From positions 4,193,501 through 4,257,500 of the forward strand of contig NZ_PJMS01000001.1 in NCBI RefSeq assembly GCF_002846555.1: a DNA stretch of 64,000 bases, in the 5' to 3' direction. Of the stretch, positions 36,733 through 47,110 are shown piece by piece (position 1 is the first letter of the stretch; each line of letters starts with the position of its first letter). A program made the position numbers and the translations under genes. The DNA is from Aquimarina sp. MAR_2010_214 (lineage in GTDB: Bacteria > Bacteroidota > Bacteroidia > Flavobacteriales > Flavobacteriaceae). The notes below the pieces were generated by a model. That model worked only from the letters and a program-made list of their open reading frames with translations. It did no database searches and had not been told where the DNA came from.

Positions 36733-38301
36733 TTATTTAGCAATATTTACTGCTCTTGTTTCTCGTATTACAGTCACCTTAACTTGACCAGGATACGTCA
36801 TATCTGTTTGCACTTTTTGAGAAATCTCAAAAGAAAGGCTAGCTGCTTTTTCATCATTTACTTTTTCACTTTCTACAATTACACGAAGCTCTCTACCCGC
36901 CTGAATTGCATAAGCTTTTTTGACTCCATCAAAACCAAAAGCAATCCCTTCTAAATCTTTCAACCTTTGTATATAAGAATCCAATACCTGACGTCTAGCA
37001 CCTGGTCTAGCACCACTAATTGCATCACACACCTGAACGATTGGAGATATTAACGATGTCATCTCTACTTCATCATGGTGAGCACCTATAGCATTACAAA
37101 CTTCCTTTTTTTCACCATATTTTTCTGCCCATTGCATTCCAAGAATAGCATGTGGTACTTCCGTCTCTGTATCTGGGACTTTACCAATATCATGGAGTAA
37201 CCCTGCTCTTTTTGCTAATTTAGGATTCAACCCTAATTCTGCTGCCATCACACCACATAATTTAGCAACTTCTCTTGAATGCTGTAGAAGGTTCTGACCG
37301 TAAGAAGATCTATACTTCATCCTACCAACAGTCTTAATTAGTTCTGGGTGCAATCCATGTATTCCAAGATCAATTACGGTACGCTTACCTACTTCGATTA
37401 TTTCTTCATCTATTTGCTTTCTTGTTTTTCTTACTACTTCTTCTATTCGTGCAGGGTGAATCCTTCCATCTGTCACCAATTTATGAAGTGATAATCGAGC
37501 TACTTCTCTTCTTACAGAATCAAAACAAGATAAAATTATTGCTTCAGGAGTATCATCAACTATAATCTCAACGCCCGTAGCAGCTTCAATAGCTCTAATA
37601 TTTCTACCTTCTCGACCAATAATTCTTCCTTTTACATCATCACTTTCAATATTAAAAACCGAAACACAATTCTCAATTGCTTCTTCTGTACCTATTCTTT
37701 GTATCGTATTAATTATTACTTTCTTAGCCTCTTGTTGCGCTGTTAATTTAGCTTCTTCAATAGTATCCTGAATAAGTGCCATAGCATCAGTCTTTGCTTG
37801 CCCTTTTAAAGATTCTACAAGCTGTTCTTTTGCTTCTTCTGCAGATAACCCAGATATAACCTCAAGTTGTTGCACCTGGCTTTTATGAAGTTTTTTAAGT
37901 TCGCTTTGTTTCTTTTCTAAATAGTCTTTGCGCTGCTCTCCTTCTTTAATTTTTTCTTCGAGCTCTATATTTAGTTTTTTATTTTTAGATAATTCATTAG
38001 AAACCTGAGATTCTTTATCTCTTGTTCGTTTTTCTGCTTCAGCTATTTTTTTATCACGGGATAGTATTACCTTTTCATGCTCAGATTTTAATTCAATAAA
38101 TTTTTCTTTAGCCTGAAGTATCTTATCTTTTTTAATTGTCTCCCCTTCGTTTTTAGCATCTCTTAAAATACCTTCAGAGGATTTTTTAGCATTTTTAATA
38201 ATTTCTGATGCTTTGCTGCGTTCCAGAACCTTGGCGATGATAAATCCTATCAACAGCCCTGCTATCCCAGCGATGATCAAAAATACAATATTATTATCCA
38301 T
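36733..38301 (-). CDS. rny: Ribonuclease Y
   Basis: 522 aa, family length. A membrane endoribonuclease that starts mRNA decay. The order is an N-terminal transmembrane helix (about 5-24, [17 protein letters not shown]), a long coiled coil (about 30-190), a KH domain ([20 protein letters not shown], near 222-242), and an HD domain with [13 protein letters not shown] and [13 protein letters not shown]. It lies 25 bp past the 3' end of the 6S RNA gene and is transcribed in the same direction as zapA. Confidence 0.98.
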   Translation of the reverse strand: MDNNIVFLIIAGIAGLLIGFIIAKVLERSKASEIIKNAKKSSEGILRDAKNEGETIKKDKILQAKEKFIELKSEHEKVILSRDKKIAEAEKRTRDKESQVSNELSKNKKLNIELEEKIKEGEQRKDYLEKKQSELKKLHKSQVQQLEVISGLSAEEAKEQLVESLKGQAKTDAMALIQDTIEEAKLTAQQEAKKVIINTIQRIGTEEAIENCVSVFNIESDDVKGRIIGREGRNIRAIEAATGVEIIVDDTPEAIILSCFDSVRREVARLSLHKLVTDGRIHPARIEEVVRKTRKQIDEEIIEVGKRTVIDLGIHGLHPELIKTVGRMKYRSSYGQNLLQHSREVAKLCGVMAAELGLNPKLAKRAGLLHDIGKVPDTETEVPHAILGMQWAEKYGEKKEVCNAIGAHHDEVEMTSLISPIVQVCDAISGARPGARRQVLDSYIQRLKDLEGIAFGFDGVKKAYAIQAGRELRVIVESEKVNDEKAASLSFEISQKVQTDMTYPGQVKVTVIRETRAVNIAK

Positions 38302-38325
38302 AGTTTATGTTGAGTATTTATATAT

Positions 38326-38490
38326 AAAAAAAGCCTGCACTAGTAAAGGTTTTGTATAAACTCTGTAAAAACAGGTTTAGGGCTAACAAATTGCTCAAGA
38401 ATCCGCTCAAGGCGGCGCGCTTTTACAATTTAAACTCACCCTTTTTAATTAATTCTTGTTGAGTTTATCAAAATAACAACTAGTGCAGGC
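38326..38490 (-). ncRNA. ssrS: 6S RNA (SsrS)
   Basis: A gene-free stretch between zapA and rny folds as a long interrupted hairpin. The closing stem is 12 bp, GCCTGCACTAGT with ACTAGTGCAGGC (ends at 38479-38490 and 38333-38344). The second stem, ATAAACTC with GAGTTTAT, lies at 38356-38363 and 38461-38468. The apical hairpin has a CCGC/GCGG stem inside a G+C-rich patch. A run of T follows the 3' end on the minus strand (38326-38332). Position next to zapA, length of about 160 bases and shape all match 6S RNA, which binds RNA polymerase by mimicking an open promoter. Confidence 0.85.
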
Positions 38491-38516
38491 AGTAACCTTA
38501 TTTATTTTAAAGAACG

Positions 38517-38807
38517 TTATGATAAATGTTCATGTAGCAAATTATTTAATTCATTTAATCTATTAGCCACATTAACCGTGTCATCATCTTTATCTATAGT
38601 TTTTTGTTCTACTTGTGCTGCAAACTGTAAAGCACACATTGCCAATACATCTTGCTTATCTCTAACTGCATAACTTTGCTCAAATTGCTTTATCATGGCT
38701 TCTATCTTTTTTGCTGCTTTTCGTAAACCTTCTTCCTGATCCGGATTAATTGTTAACGGGTATACACGATCTGCAATAGATAATTTAATTTTAAGCTTAT
38801 CTGCCAT
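38517..38807 (-). CDS. zapA: Cell division protein ZapA
   Basis: 96 aa. ZapA-type N-terminal domain (LKIKLSIADRVYPLTINPDQ, EEGLRKAAKKIEAMIKQFEQ) and a C-terminal helix for coiled-coil tetramers. It stabilises FtsZ filaments at the division ring. It starts 7 bp after the stop of the coiled-coil gene upstream, so the two form an operon, and it is followed by the 6S RNA. Confidence 0.93.
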   Translation of the reverse strand: MADKLKIKLSIADRVYPLTINPDQEEGLRKAAKKIEAMIKQFEQSYAVRDKQDVLAMCALQFAAQVEQKTIDKDDDTVNVANRLNELNNLLHEHLS

Positions 38808-38814
38808 ATTTTAC

Positions 38815-39105
38815 TTATTCAGAAAGTTGTGCTATACACATATCAATCTCTCTTATTAAAGCGTTTATTTTGAGCTTAGTTTCCCTTTTATATTCGTCAC
38901 TGCCTAGTATTGCGTTAGCATTTTTGAGCGCACTGAATTTTTCTTCCCACTGCTTTAATTGATCTACCTGAAGTTCTGAATTAGACTCCAAATCTGATAT
39001 TTTCTCTTTTAGACTTATGTTTTGTTGCTTAGTTAATTCATACTTATGTAGCAACTTACTTATTCTATTTTCAAGAGAATCAATAATTTCAATTAAATCA
39101 CTCAT
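38815..39105 (-). CDS. Small coiled-coil protein upstream of zapA (ZapB-like)
   Basis: 96 aa, nearly all heptad-patterned helix (IIDSLENRISKLLHKYELTK, QNISLKEKISDLESNSELQV, LKINALIREIDMCIAQL). No other domain. Placement directly before zapA suggests a role at the division site, comparable to ZapB, but sequence alone does not prove it. Confidence 0.82.
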   Translation of the reverse strand: MSDLIEIIDSLENRISKLLHKYELTKQQNISLKEKISDLESNSELQVDQLKQWEEKFSALKNANAILGSDEYKRETKLKINALIREIDMCIAQLSE

Positions 39106-39194
39106 TGTAAATTTTACACAATACTTCGTTACACAAAGTTAACATACCAATTGAGAAAACCCAATAGTTTTACAACTAATTTTAAACCCTTCCT

Positions 39195-40316
39195 TTATTG
39201 TGGTTTAATCCTTGATATTTCTTCTACTTTAGTCAAAGATGACGCTATTATCTGATGCATATCATAATAACGATATTCTGCCAATCTCCCCCCAAAAATC
39301 ACACCTTCTGATTGTAGTGATTCTTCTTTATATTTTTTAAAGATCTCTTGATTTCTATCATTATTGATTGGATAATATGCCTCTTTACCTCTATCCCAGT
39401 TTTCGGGATATTCTTTTGTTATGATTGTTTTATTTTGTTTTCCGAATTCAAAATGTTTATGCTCAATAATTCTGGTAAATGCATAGCTTGCATCATTGTA
39501 ATTTACCACAGCATTACCTTGATAATTTTCTATGTTATGAAGTTCGTGTTCGAATCGCAATGATCTATACTCTAACTGACCATGTTTATATTCAAAAAAC
39601 TCATCTATCTTACCTGTATATACAATTTTATCGGCCAAATGTTCCAGATCTTTTCTATCTTCAAAAAAGTCTACACCTGTTTTAGTTTCAATACCACTTA
39701 ATAATCCATCAATAATTACATTATACCCTCCTATAGGTATACCTTGATATATATCATTGAAATAATTATTGTTATATGTATACCTTACAGGAAGTCTTTT
39801 AATAATAAAAGCAGGAAGCTCTGTTGCTTTTTTACCCCATTGTTTTTCTGTATACGTTTTAATAAAGGTTTCATAAATATCTTTTCCCACAAGTGACAAG
39901 GCTTGTTCTTCGAGATTTCTAGGGGATTTTACTCCATATTGCATTACTTGTTCATCAATAACTTTTTTCGCTTCCTGAGGGGTTTTAGTTCCCCACAATT
40001 GATAAAAAGTATTCATATTAAAAGGTAAATTATACAATTTTCCTTTTGACAAAGAAAGCGGAGAATTTATATAGTTATTAAACGTAGCAAATTGATTTAC
40101 ATAATCCCAAATCTTTTTATCATTAGTATGAAAAATATGAGCTCCATACTTATGCACGTTAATTCCTTCTTTTTCTTCGCAATATACATTTCCACCTAAA
40201 TGATCTCGTTTATCAACTACAAGGCATTTTTTACCTCGTTTAGTCATTTCGTGAGCAAAAACACTCCCAAACAATCCTGCGCCTACAATTAAATAATCAT
40301 ATCGTTTTTCTTTCAC
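39195..40316 (-). CDS. glf: UDP-galactopyranose mutase
   Basis: 373 aa. An FAD enzyme that converts UDP-galactopyranose to UDP-galactofuranose for surface glycans. The Rossmann FAD motif is YLIVGAGLFGSVFAHEM (about 9-25), followed by VVDKRDHLGGNVY; the GLF C-terminal region has GRLAEYRYYDMHQII. The start is a GTG (40316); no closer ATG precedes the Rossmann strand. Divergent from a probable galactofuranosyltransferase, so the two form a Galf module. Confidence 0.97.
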   Translation of the reverse strand: MKEKRYDYLIVGAGLFGSVFAHEMTKRGKKCLVVDKRDHLGGNVYCEEKEGINVHKYGAHIFHTNDKKIWDYVNQFATFNNYINSPLSLSKGKLYNLPFNMNTFYQLWGTKTPQEAKKVIDEQVMQYGVKSPRNLEEQALSLVGKDIYETFIKTYTEKQWGKKATELPAFIIKRLPVRYTYNNNYFNDIYQGIPIGGYNVIIDGLLSGIETKTGVDFFEDRKDLEHLADKIVYTGKIDEFFEYKHGQLEYRSLRFEHELHNIENYQGNAVVNYNDASYAFTRIIEHKHFEFGKQNKTIITKEYPENWDRGKEAYYPINNDRNQEIFKKYKEESLQSEGVIFGGRLAEYRYYDMHQIIASSLTKVEEISRIKPQ

Positions 40317-40494
40317 TAGTATATTTTTTTATTCAAAATGGTTTTTAAAAAGTTTAGTTGTCAAAACTACTATTTTTAAAAGGATTTTATACGCAATAAT
40401 TACACATCAAAAAATCACAATTGATAATCTTCTTAAAATAGGGTATAAAAAATAAAATGTATGTATCTTTCCTGCGATAAATTTACATATTCAT

Positions 40495-41538
40495 ATGAAA
40501 GGATATTTCATTTCCAGAAATTACAAATCTCTTTTTAATGCTGCGGGTAAAGCAAAGACTGATTGTGAGTCTATTCTAGCCGAAATGGGGTTTAAAAACT
40601 TAGGTTTTAAACAATCTTCAATCCCTAATTCTGCAATTGGAGCTCTAAAAAACTTTTTTGGTATCACCTTCGCTTTAATACGATTGCCATACAAATCAAC
40701 ATTGTGCACACAATACCCACTAAATAAATATAGAAACTACGTCTTGTTTGTCGCAAAACTAAAAAGATGTAAAATAATCACTATTGTTCATGATGTCCGT
40801 TTTTTGAAAGGAAGAACTAGTGATGCTAACAAGGAATTAAAAAAGATAATTGCCTCAAATTCTATTATAGTGCATAATGATGCTATGAAGGATTGGTTTT
40901 TGGAACAAGGTGTTAAGATCCCAGTAATTGTATTAGGAATATTTGATTACATATTAAATGAAGGGCTACCAGATCAAAACAATAATGTCACAGGAGAAAA
41001 GCTTCACGAAATAGTGTATGCCGGAGGCTTTGGAGATGGTAAAAATTCATATATCTATGATCTTGACCAACTCGAAAGAAAAAATTTCAGAATGAATCTG
41101 TATGGTATGGGATTTGATTATCAAAAACTCAAAACCGAAAAAGAAAAATCAATACTTACTTACGAAGGAGCATTTCCCTCTGACGTCGTAGCTTATCATA
41201 TCAAAGGATCTTTTGGTTTAGTGTGGGATGGTACATCTACAGAAGAATGTAGTGGTCAATATGGACAATACTTAAAATACAATAACCCTCATAAAACTTC
41301 ATTGTATATTTTATGTGGATTACCTGTAATTGTTTGGGATAAAGCAGCTATTAGTACTTTTATAACAGATAACAATATTGGTTTCACAGTTTCTAATTTG
41401 GATGAATTAAGTGACAAACTCGAAAGTTTATCATTAGAAGAATATAAAAACATGAAAACCAATGTCGATCTGGTTAGAACAAAAATCATTTCTGGCGGAT
41501 ATTTAAATGACGCCATTAATCATGCATTAAAAATATAG
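40495..41538 (+). CDS. Probable galactofuranosyltransferase
   Basis: 347 aa with a GT-B-like architecture and no signal peptide. It contains TIVHDVRFLKGR in the N-terminal domain, LHEIVYAGGFGDGKNSY opening the second domain, and SFGLVWDGTSTEECSGQYGQ in the donor-binding region. This pattern fits Bacteroidota beta-1,6-galactofuranosyltransferase-type proteins. The divergent neighbour is UDP-galactopyranose mutase, which makes the expected donor. A TATCTTTC element lies upstream near 40464. Confidence 0.8.
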   Translation: MKGYFISRNYKSLFNAAGKAKTDCESILAEMGFKNLGFKQSSIPNSAIGALKNFFGITFALIRLPYKSTLCTQYPLNKYRNYVLFVAKLKRCKIITIVHDVRFLKGRTSDANKELKKIIASNSIIVHNDAMKDWFLEQGVKIPVIVLGIFDYILNEGLPDQNNNVTGEKLHEIVYAGGFGDGKNSYIYDLDQLERKNFRMNLYGMGFDYQKLKTEKEKSILTYEGAFPSDVVAYHIKGSFGLVWDGTSTEECSGQYGQYLKYNNPHKTSLYILCGLPVIVWDKAAISTFITDNNIGFTVSNLDELSDKLESLSLEEYKNMKTNVDLVRTKIISGGYLNDAINHALKI

Positions 41539-41605
41539 CGCAACCTACCAAAAAAATAAGTAGTTTTATAAGCACATTTCATAAACACACATATATCCCC
41601 CTTTT

Positions 41606-43294
41606 ATGAGAAAGATTATAGTTTTTATTTTATTAGGTTTTTCCTTTTGTTATGGGCAAAAAGACCTTCCCAAAGACTATTTCATTCCTCCTCTTGATAT
41701 CCCTGTAGTAGTCTCTGGAACGTTTGGAGAATTAAGATCTAATCATTTTCATTCTGGATTAGATATGAAAACTAACGGCGAAGAAGGATTGAATATACAT
41801 GCTACTGCATCTGGGAGAATAACTAGAATAAAAATTTCTCATGGAGGGTACGGTAAAGCTCTATATATTGCACACCCTAATGGATATACTAGTGTATATG
41901 CTCACTTAAAAAAGTTTTCTCCAGAAATTGAAGCCTTTGTAAAAAAAAGGCAGTATGCAAAAGAATCATATGAAATAGAGCTTTTTCCTAAATCTGGCTC
42001 ATTACTTGTAAAACAAGGTGATATTATAGCATATAGTGGTAACACAGGTGGAAGTTCTGGCCCCCATCTCCATTTTGAAATTAGAGACCCCAGATCTAGA
42101 CCTATGAACCCAATGAATTTTGGTATCGAAGTAAAAGACACCAAAAAACCTATCATAAATAGCCTTTGGGCATATTGCTTAGACAAGGATGCTCATATTA
42201 ATGGAACACAAAAACCAGTTAGAGTAAAACTTACACCTCAAGAAGATGGTAGCTATAAAGCAGAAAACCTAAATGCATATGGTAAGATTGGCTTTGGTGT
42301 ATCTACTATTGATAAGCAAGATTTAGCCAATAACAATAATGGTGTATATGAAATAACTACAGAAATTAATGGTCAGGAAAATTTAAAAATAGAAATGAAT
42401 CGTTTTTCGTTTGCAGAAACACGATATGCAAATCGGATTATTGATTATTCCTATTTTAAGAAATACCGGAGTAGAATAACAAAACTTTTTGTTGAAAAAA
42501 ATAACCCCTTAACTGTTTTCAAAAAGAAAATAGACAATGGTATCATTTTTATTAAAGACAGTCTTTCTTATAACTATACTATACATATTAAAGATTTTAA
42601 GAATAATACTTCTATCATTACTATTCCTCTACAAGGAAAACATGCTGAAGCAATTACAAAAACCGATATTCTTAAAACATCAGAATACGCTAAAACAACT
42701 GAGAACTATACCTATAGTTCAGGGATTTTCGATCTTCTGATTCCGAAAGGAGCGTTATACGAAAACACTTATCTTGATATATCTGTAAGTGGAGAAAAAA
42801 TCAAAGTACACAATAACATGACACCACTACATAAAAACATGACTTTGGTTTTTGATGTATCCCGATATAAAGAAGAGGACAAAAAAAAGCTATACATAGG
42901 CAGAATCAATGGTTCTAAAACACCGTATTATTCGAGAACAGCCAAAAAAGGGAATCGGTTCTCAACCAGAACACGTACTTTTGGAACATACTCTTTATTT
43001 ACAGACACTCAAAAGCCTACAATAATACCTATTAATGTTTCTAGCAAAAAATGGATCTCAAAGGCCACACACTTAAAAGTAAAAATTAATGATTCTGAAT
43101 CCGGAATAAAAAGCTATCGAGGAACCATAAATGGAAAATTCATTTTATTAGAATATGATTACAAGACCGGAATGTTGGTTTATGACTTTAATGATAAAAA
43201 TAATGTGGATTCAGAAAATAATTTTAAACTTGTTGTGTTAGATAATGTAGGAAATCGAGCAACGTTCGAAACCACTTTTTTTAGAAAACCTTAA
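41606..43294 (+). CDS. M23 family metallopeptidase (LytM/peptidoglycan endopeptidase-like)
   Basis: 562 aa. The signal peptide ends GFSFCYGQ. An N-terminal M23 domain has the zinc ligands in HFHSGLDMKT (about 47-56) and GPHLHFEIRD (about 152-161), with HPNGYTSVYAHL between them, so the catalytic set appears complete. About 390 further residues are beta-rich Ig-like modules, ending SESGIKSYRGTINGKF and the like. It probably acts in the periplasm on peptidoglycan cross-links. TonB receptor gene follows after 13 bp. Confidence 0.94.
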   Translation: MRKIIVFILLGFSFCYGQKDLPKDYFIPPLDIPVVVSGTFGELRSNHFHSGLDMKTNGEEGLNIHATASGRITRIKISHGGYGKALYIAHPNGYTSVYAHLKKFSPEIEAFVKKRQYAKESYEIELFPKSGSLLVKQGDIIAYSGNTGGSSGPHLHFEIRDPRSRPMNPMNFGIEVKDTKKPIINSLWAYCLDKDAHINGTQKPVRVKLTPQEDGSYKAENLNAYGKIGFGVSTIDKQDLANNNNGVYEITTEINGQENLKIEMNRFSFAETRYANRIIDYSYFKKYRSRITKLFVEKNNPLTVFKKKIDNGIIFIKDSLSYNYTIHIKDFKNNTSIITIPLQGKHAEAITKTDILKTSEYAKTTENYTYSSGIFDLLIPKGALYENTYLDISVSGEKIKVHNNMTPLHKNMTLVFDVSRYKEEDKKKLYIGRINGSKTPYYSRTAKKGNRFSTRTRTFGTYSLFTDTQKPTIIPINVSSKKWISKATHLKVKINDSESGIKSYRGTINGKFILLEYDYKTGMLVYDFNDKNNVDSENNFKLVVLDNVGNRATFETTFFRKP

Positions 43295-43307
43295 ACACTC
43301 TTACTTT

Positions 43308-45776
43308 TTGAAACCTAATTTTTTCTCTCTTTTGACTTTACTGATACTAATCAGTATCTCTTCTTCAGCCCAGACCGCTACGCTAAAAGGTGTAATTCTT
43401 AATGAAAATAATATACCTGTTCAAGGAGCTAACATCTCTTATAACAATTCTGGTACTCAATCAGACAAAAATGGTGTATACCAGTTAAGTATACCTTCTA
43501 ATCAAGAAATTATAATAAGCATATCTCATGTTAGCTTAAAAAACATGCAGTTTGTTATCAATCTCGAAGAAAACCAAGAATATGAACTCAACCCAATATT
43601 AAAAACAGATATTGAACAAATAGGAGAAGTTATTATATCGGGTAGAGAAAGAAAAACGGTAGAAGGGATTACGACATTAGACCCCGAAACCATTAGGACA
43701 ACTCCTTCTGCTAATGCTGGTGTAGAAGGGCTTCTAAAAAGCTTACCTGGTGTAAGCTCTAATAATGAATTAAGTACACAATATTCTGTTCGTGGAGGAA
43801 ATTATGATGAAAATTTAGTTTACGTAAATGAGATCGAAGTATATCGCCCTTTTTTAGTAAGATCCGGACAACAGGAAGGTCTAAGCTTTGTAAATACCGA
43901 CATGGTTCGTAATGTAGATTTTTCTGCGGGAGGTTTTCAGGCTAAATATGGAGACAAGCTCTCTTCAGTTTTGGACATTACCTATAAAAGACCTACAAGA
44001 TTGGGAGCAACAGCAAATCTAAGTCTCCTAGGAGGTAGTGTTTCTGCAGAAGGGATTTCTAAAAACAAAAAATTAGCGGCTATTGTTGGGATACGATATA
44101 GAGACAATAGCTTACTTGTAGATGCAAAGAATACAGAGACTAACTTTCAACCAAGATTTGCCGATGTACAAACTTATCTTTCGTATAATTTCTCTGATAA
44201 ATTTGAAATAGGTTTTTTAAGTAATCTAGCACTTAACACTTATGATTATGAACCATTAACAGAACAAGTCAATTTTGGAACACTGCAAACAGTGCAAGCA
44301 CTAACTGTTCGTTATGATGGACAAGAAAAAGACAGGTACGAAACTTATTTCGGAGCACTAAAAGGAACCTATAGAGCTAATGACAATCTTACCTTAAAGC
44401 TAATCGCTTCTGGATATCACACACAAGAACAGGAACACTATGACATTTTTGCTGCCTATGCACTAGGAACGGTAAATACAGATATTGGTAGTGAAAACTT
44501 AGGAGAAGTAGAGTTTAGTGAAGGTATAGGTTCTCAATTAACACATGCAAGAAACGATCTTGATGCATTGATATTTAACCTCGAACACAAAGGAACTTAT
44601 GTTGCAGATCAACACCAGTTTGATTGGGGTATCAAATATACCTCAGAAGATATTAGAGATCGTTTACAAGAATATGAAATTATTGATTCTGCTGGTTTTT
44701 CTATCAGACCTCCTGTATTGGATTTTGTAAATGATCAACCCTATACTCCTTTTGCCAGTCCCATTGTTCCTTTTACGAGTGTACGAGCTACAAATGACAC
44801 TAAAATTGACCGTGTTTCTGGATATGCACAATATAGCATTCGCTCTAACATAAAAGAAAACGAAATTTGGGCAAACGTAGGGGTTAGAGCACATCACTGG
44901 AATATCTATGGAAATACGGTTGACAGTTCGGATTCACAAATTGTATTTAGCCCAAGAGCTCAAGTTGCAATTAAACCTAACTGGAAATCTGATATGATCT
45001 TTAGAGTTTCTGGAGGCTTATATCATCAACCTCCTTTTTATAGAGAATTACGAGATTCATTGGGAGTTGTAAGACCTGATGTTAAAGCACAACAATCTAT
45101 ACACATTGTACTAGGTAATGACTATAGTTTTTCTATGTGGAAAAGACCATTTAAATTAACCACAGAACTGTATTATAAAAAACTAACCGATGTAAACCCT
45201 TATACTATAGAAAATGTAAGAATACGATATCGTGCTAGAAATAATGCAAAAGCCTATGCACAAGGTTTGGATTTAAGACTTAATGGAGAATTTGTTCCGG
45301 GCACAGAAAGTTGGGTAAGTCTAGGATATCTAAAAACTGAAGAAAATATTGACAAGCGTGGATATATTTCTCGACCAACTGATCAGCGGCTAAAAATCGG
45401 AGTATTATTTCAAGATTATGTACCTTCAATTCCTAGTCTAAAAATGTATTTAAATATGGTCTACCAAACGGGAGTTCCCGGAGGCTCTCCTAGCTATGCT
45501 GACCCATACAATTTTCAGACCAGACTAAGAGATTATCGTAGAGCCGATTTAGGAATATCATATGTAGTAGTTGATCAAAACAAAAGACTAAGAGAAGGAC
45601 ATTTTCTTAACCTATTTAGAGAACTAAATCTTGGTTTCGAGATCTATAACATCTTTGATAATCAAAATACAATCACTAATACTTTTGTAAGAGATGCCGC
45701 TAGTCAGCGTCAATTTGCTATACCTAACTATTTAACACCACGAGTTTTTAATGTTCGATTAGGAATGAAATTTTAA
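43308..45776 (+). CDS. TonB-dependent receptor with carboxypeptidase-like N-domain
   Basis: 822 aa. The signal peptide (ending ISSSAQ) starts at a TTG codon; no ATG lies in frame before the mature domain, so TTG is accepted. The CarboxypepD_reg-like domain (about 25-105, ATLKGVILNENNIPVQGANI) is followed by a plug (about 115-225, LLKSLPGVSSNNELSTQYSV) and the beta-barrel, ending in a terminal aromatic strand (FNVRLGMKF). It imports an unknown ligand. No SusD partner lies next to it. It directly follows the M23 gene. Confidence 0.94.
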   Translation: MKPNFFSLLTLLILISISSSAQTATLKGVILNENNIPVQGANISYNNSGTQSDKNGVYQLSIPSNQEIIISISHVSLKNMQFVINLEENQEYELNPILKTDIEQIGEVIISGRERKTVEGITTLDPETIRTTPSANAGVEGLLKSLPGVSSNNELSTQYSVRGGNYDENLVYVNEIEVYRPFLVRSGQQEGLSFVNTDMVRNVDFSAGGFQAKYGDKLSSVLDITYKRPTRLGATANLSLLGGSVSAEGISKNKKLAAIVGIRYRDNSLLVDAKNTETNFQPRFADVQTYLSYNFSDKFEIGFLSNLALNTYDYEPLTEQVNFGTLQTVQALTVRYDGQEKDRYETYFGALKGTYRANDNLTLKLIASGYHTQEQEHYDIFAAYALGTVNTDIGSENLGEVEFSEGIGSQLTHARNDLDALIFNLEHKGTYVADQHQFDWGIKYTSEDIRDRLQEYEIIDSAGFSIRPPVLDFVNDQPYTPFASPIVPFTSVRATNDTKIDRVSGYAQYSIRSNIKENEIWANVGVRAHHWNIYGNTVDSSDSQIVFSPRAQVAIKPNWKSDMIFRVSGGLYHQPPFYRELRDSLGVVRPDVKAQQSIHIVLGNDYSFSMWKRPFKLTTELYYKKLTDVNPYTIENVRIRYRARNNAKAYAQGLDLRLNGEFVPGTESWVSLGYLKTEENIDKRGYISRPTDQRLKIGVLFQDYVPSIPSLKMYLNMVYQTGVPGGSPSYADPYNFQTRLRDYRRADLGISYVVVDQNKRLREGHFLNLFRELNLGFEIYNIFDNQNTITNTFVRDAASQRQFAIPNYLTPRVFNVRLGMKF

Positions 45777-45783
45777 GAATAGA

Positions 45784-46932
45784 TTATTCTTCTATAAATT
45801 TCTTTAGTACATCAACAGTATAATCCACTTCTTCTTTTGTATTAAATTTTGAAAGAGAAAAACGTATTGATGGTTTTTGTAAATCCTCATCAGAAAGAAT
45901 TTCGGTTAACACATGAGATCCTTTACCGCTTCCACTCTGGCAAGCACTACCCTTTGAACAAGCAATCCCGTTAATATCCAGGTGAAATAATAATATACCA
46001 GCTTTTTCTTCAGAAACAGGTAGACACACACTAATTAGCGTATATGTACTTTTTTTAGCGTCACAACAACTAGCATTAAACTTTACTCCATCGATATTGT
46101 TTTTAAGGGCATCAATAAAATATTGTTTTAGATTAACAACGTAGTTCTTTTCTTCTTCCAAATTTTCATATGACAATCGCAACGCCTCGTCCATCCCTGC
46201 AATATTGTGTACACTTTCTGTACCTGCACGATATCCTCGTTCCTGCTCTCCTCCAAAAATTAATGGTTTTAAACCCGAATTTTTACGTATATATGCAAAA
46301 CCTACTCCTTTTGGCCCATGAAATTTGTGAGCACTTACCGCTGTAAAATCAATATGTAAATTACTTAAATTCACATCATAATGACCTATTGACTGAACCA
46401 TATCACTGTGCAAAAGCGCTTTATGTTCATTACATAAGTTTCCAACACGCTCAATATCTAATATAGTTCCAACTTCATTATTTACATGCATTAAACTCAC
46501 TAACGTCTTCTCTTTAGAATCATTAAGAAGTGATTCTAAATGTTTATAATCGATAGCACCATCAGCATTTACAGTAACATAACTTACCGTTACATCTGTG
46601 CGAGACTCTATTTCTTGTACTGTATGTAATACAGCATGATGCTCTATTCTAGATGTAATAATATGGGTAACGCCTAAATCTCTAACTGCACTATTTATAA
46701 CCAAATTATCAGCTTCTGTACCACCTGAAGTAAATATAATTTCTGAGGCTTTCACCCCTAAATAACCAGCTATATTTTTACGAGTTTGTTCTATATGATT
46801 CTTAGCAGATCGGCCATAACCGTGTATTGATGACGGATTTCCATAATCTTCTTTCAATACAGAAACCATTTTAGCAATAACCTCTGGCCTTACCTCTGTG
46901 GTAGCCGCACTATCAAAATAAACTTTTTGCAT
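45784..46932 (-). CDS. Cysteine desulfurase (NifS/IscS-like)
   Basis: 382 aa, a PLP fold-type I enzyme that mobilises sulfur from cysteine. It shows SGGTEADNLVINSAV, EIESRTDVTVSYVTV, the PLP lysine in SAHKFHGPKG near 203, and the catalytic loop cysteine in GSACQSGSGKGSHVL near 330. It could feed Fe-S clusters or tRNA thiolation, but no isc/suf genes are adjacent. Convergent with the TonB receptor, only 7 bp apart. Confidence 0.93.
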   Translation of the reverse strand: MQKVYFDSAATTEVRPEVIAKMVSVLKEDYGNPSSIHGYGRSAKNHIEQTRKNIAGYLGVKASEIIFTSGGTEADNLVINSAVRDLGVTHIITSRIEHHAVLHTVQEIESRTDVTVSYVTVNADGAIDYKHLESLLNDSKEKTLVSLMHVNNEVGTILDIERVGNLCNEHKALLHSDMVQSIGHYDVNLSNLHIDFTAVSAHKFHGPKGVGFAYIRKNSGLKPLIFGGEQERGYRAGTESVHNIAGMDEALRLSYENLEEEKNYVVNLKQYFIDALKNNIDGVKFNASCCDAKKSTYTLISVCLPVSEEKAGILLFHLDINGIACSKGSACQSGSGKGSHVLTEILSDEDLQKPSIRFSLSKFNTKEEVDYTVDVLKKFIEE

Positions 46933-47080
46933 AAAACAAAGTAATTAAGTTGTTGAAATAGATTTTTATTTTTTTGTAAAAAAAACTTTAATTTTTACAA
47001 TATTCCCAATTTTACGACTACAAAACTAATCTAAATAAAATTATTTTCGAGTAGACACGTTATAATCTTTCAATTCTCTT

Positions 47081-47088
47081 ACTTTTGT
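47081..47088 (+). promoter_or_regulatory. Putative -7 element of the TSP3 lipoprotein operon
   Basis: TACTTTTG, an exact TAnnTTTG match, 22 bp before the ATG at 47111. No convincing -33 TTG was found. Confidence 0.4.
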
Positions 47089-47110
47089 CAAAAAAAATAC
47101 TCATTCTGAC

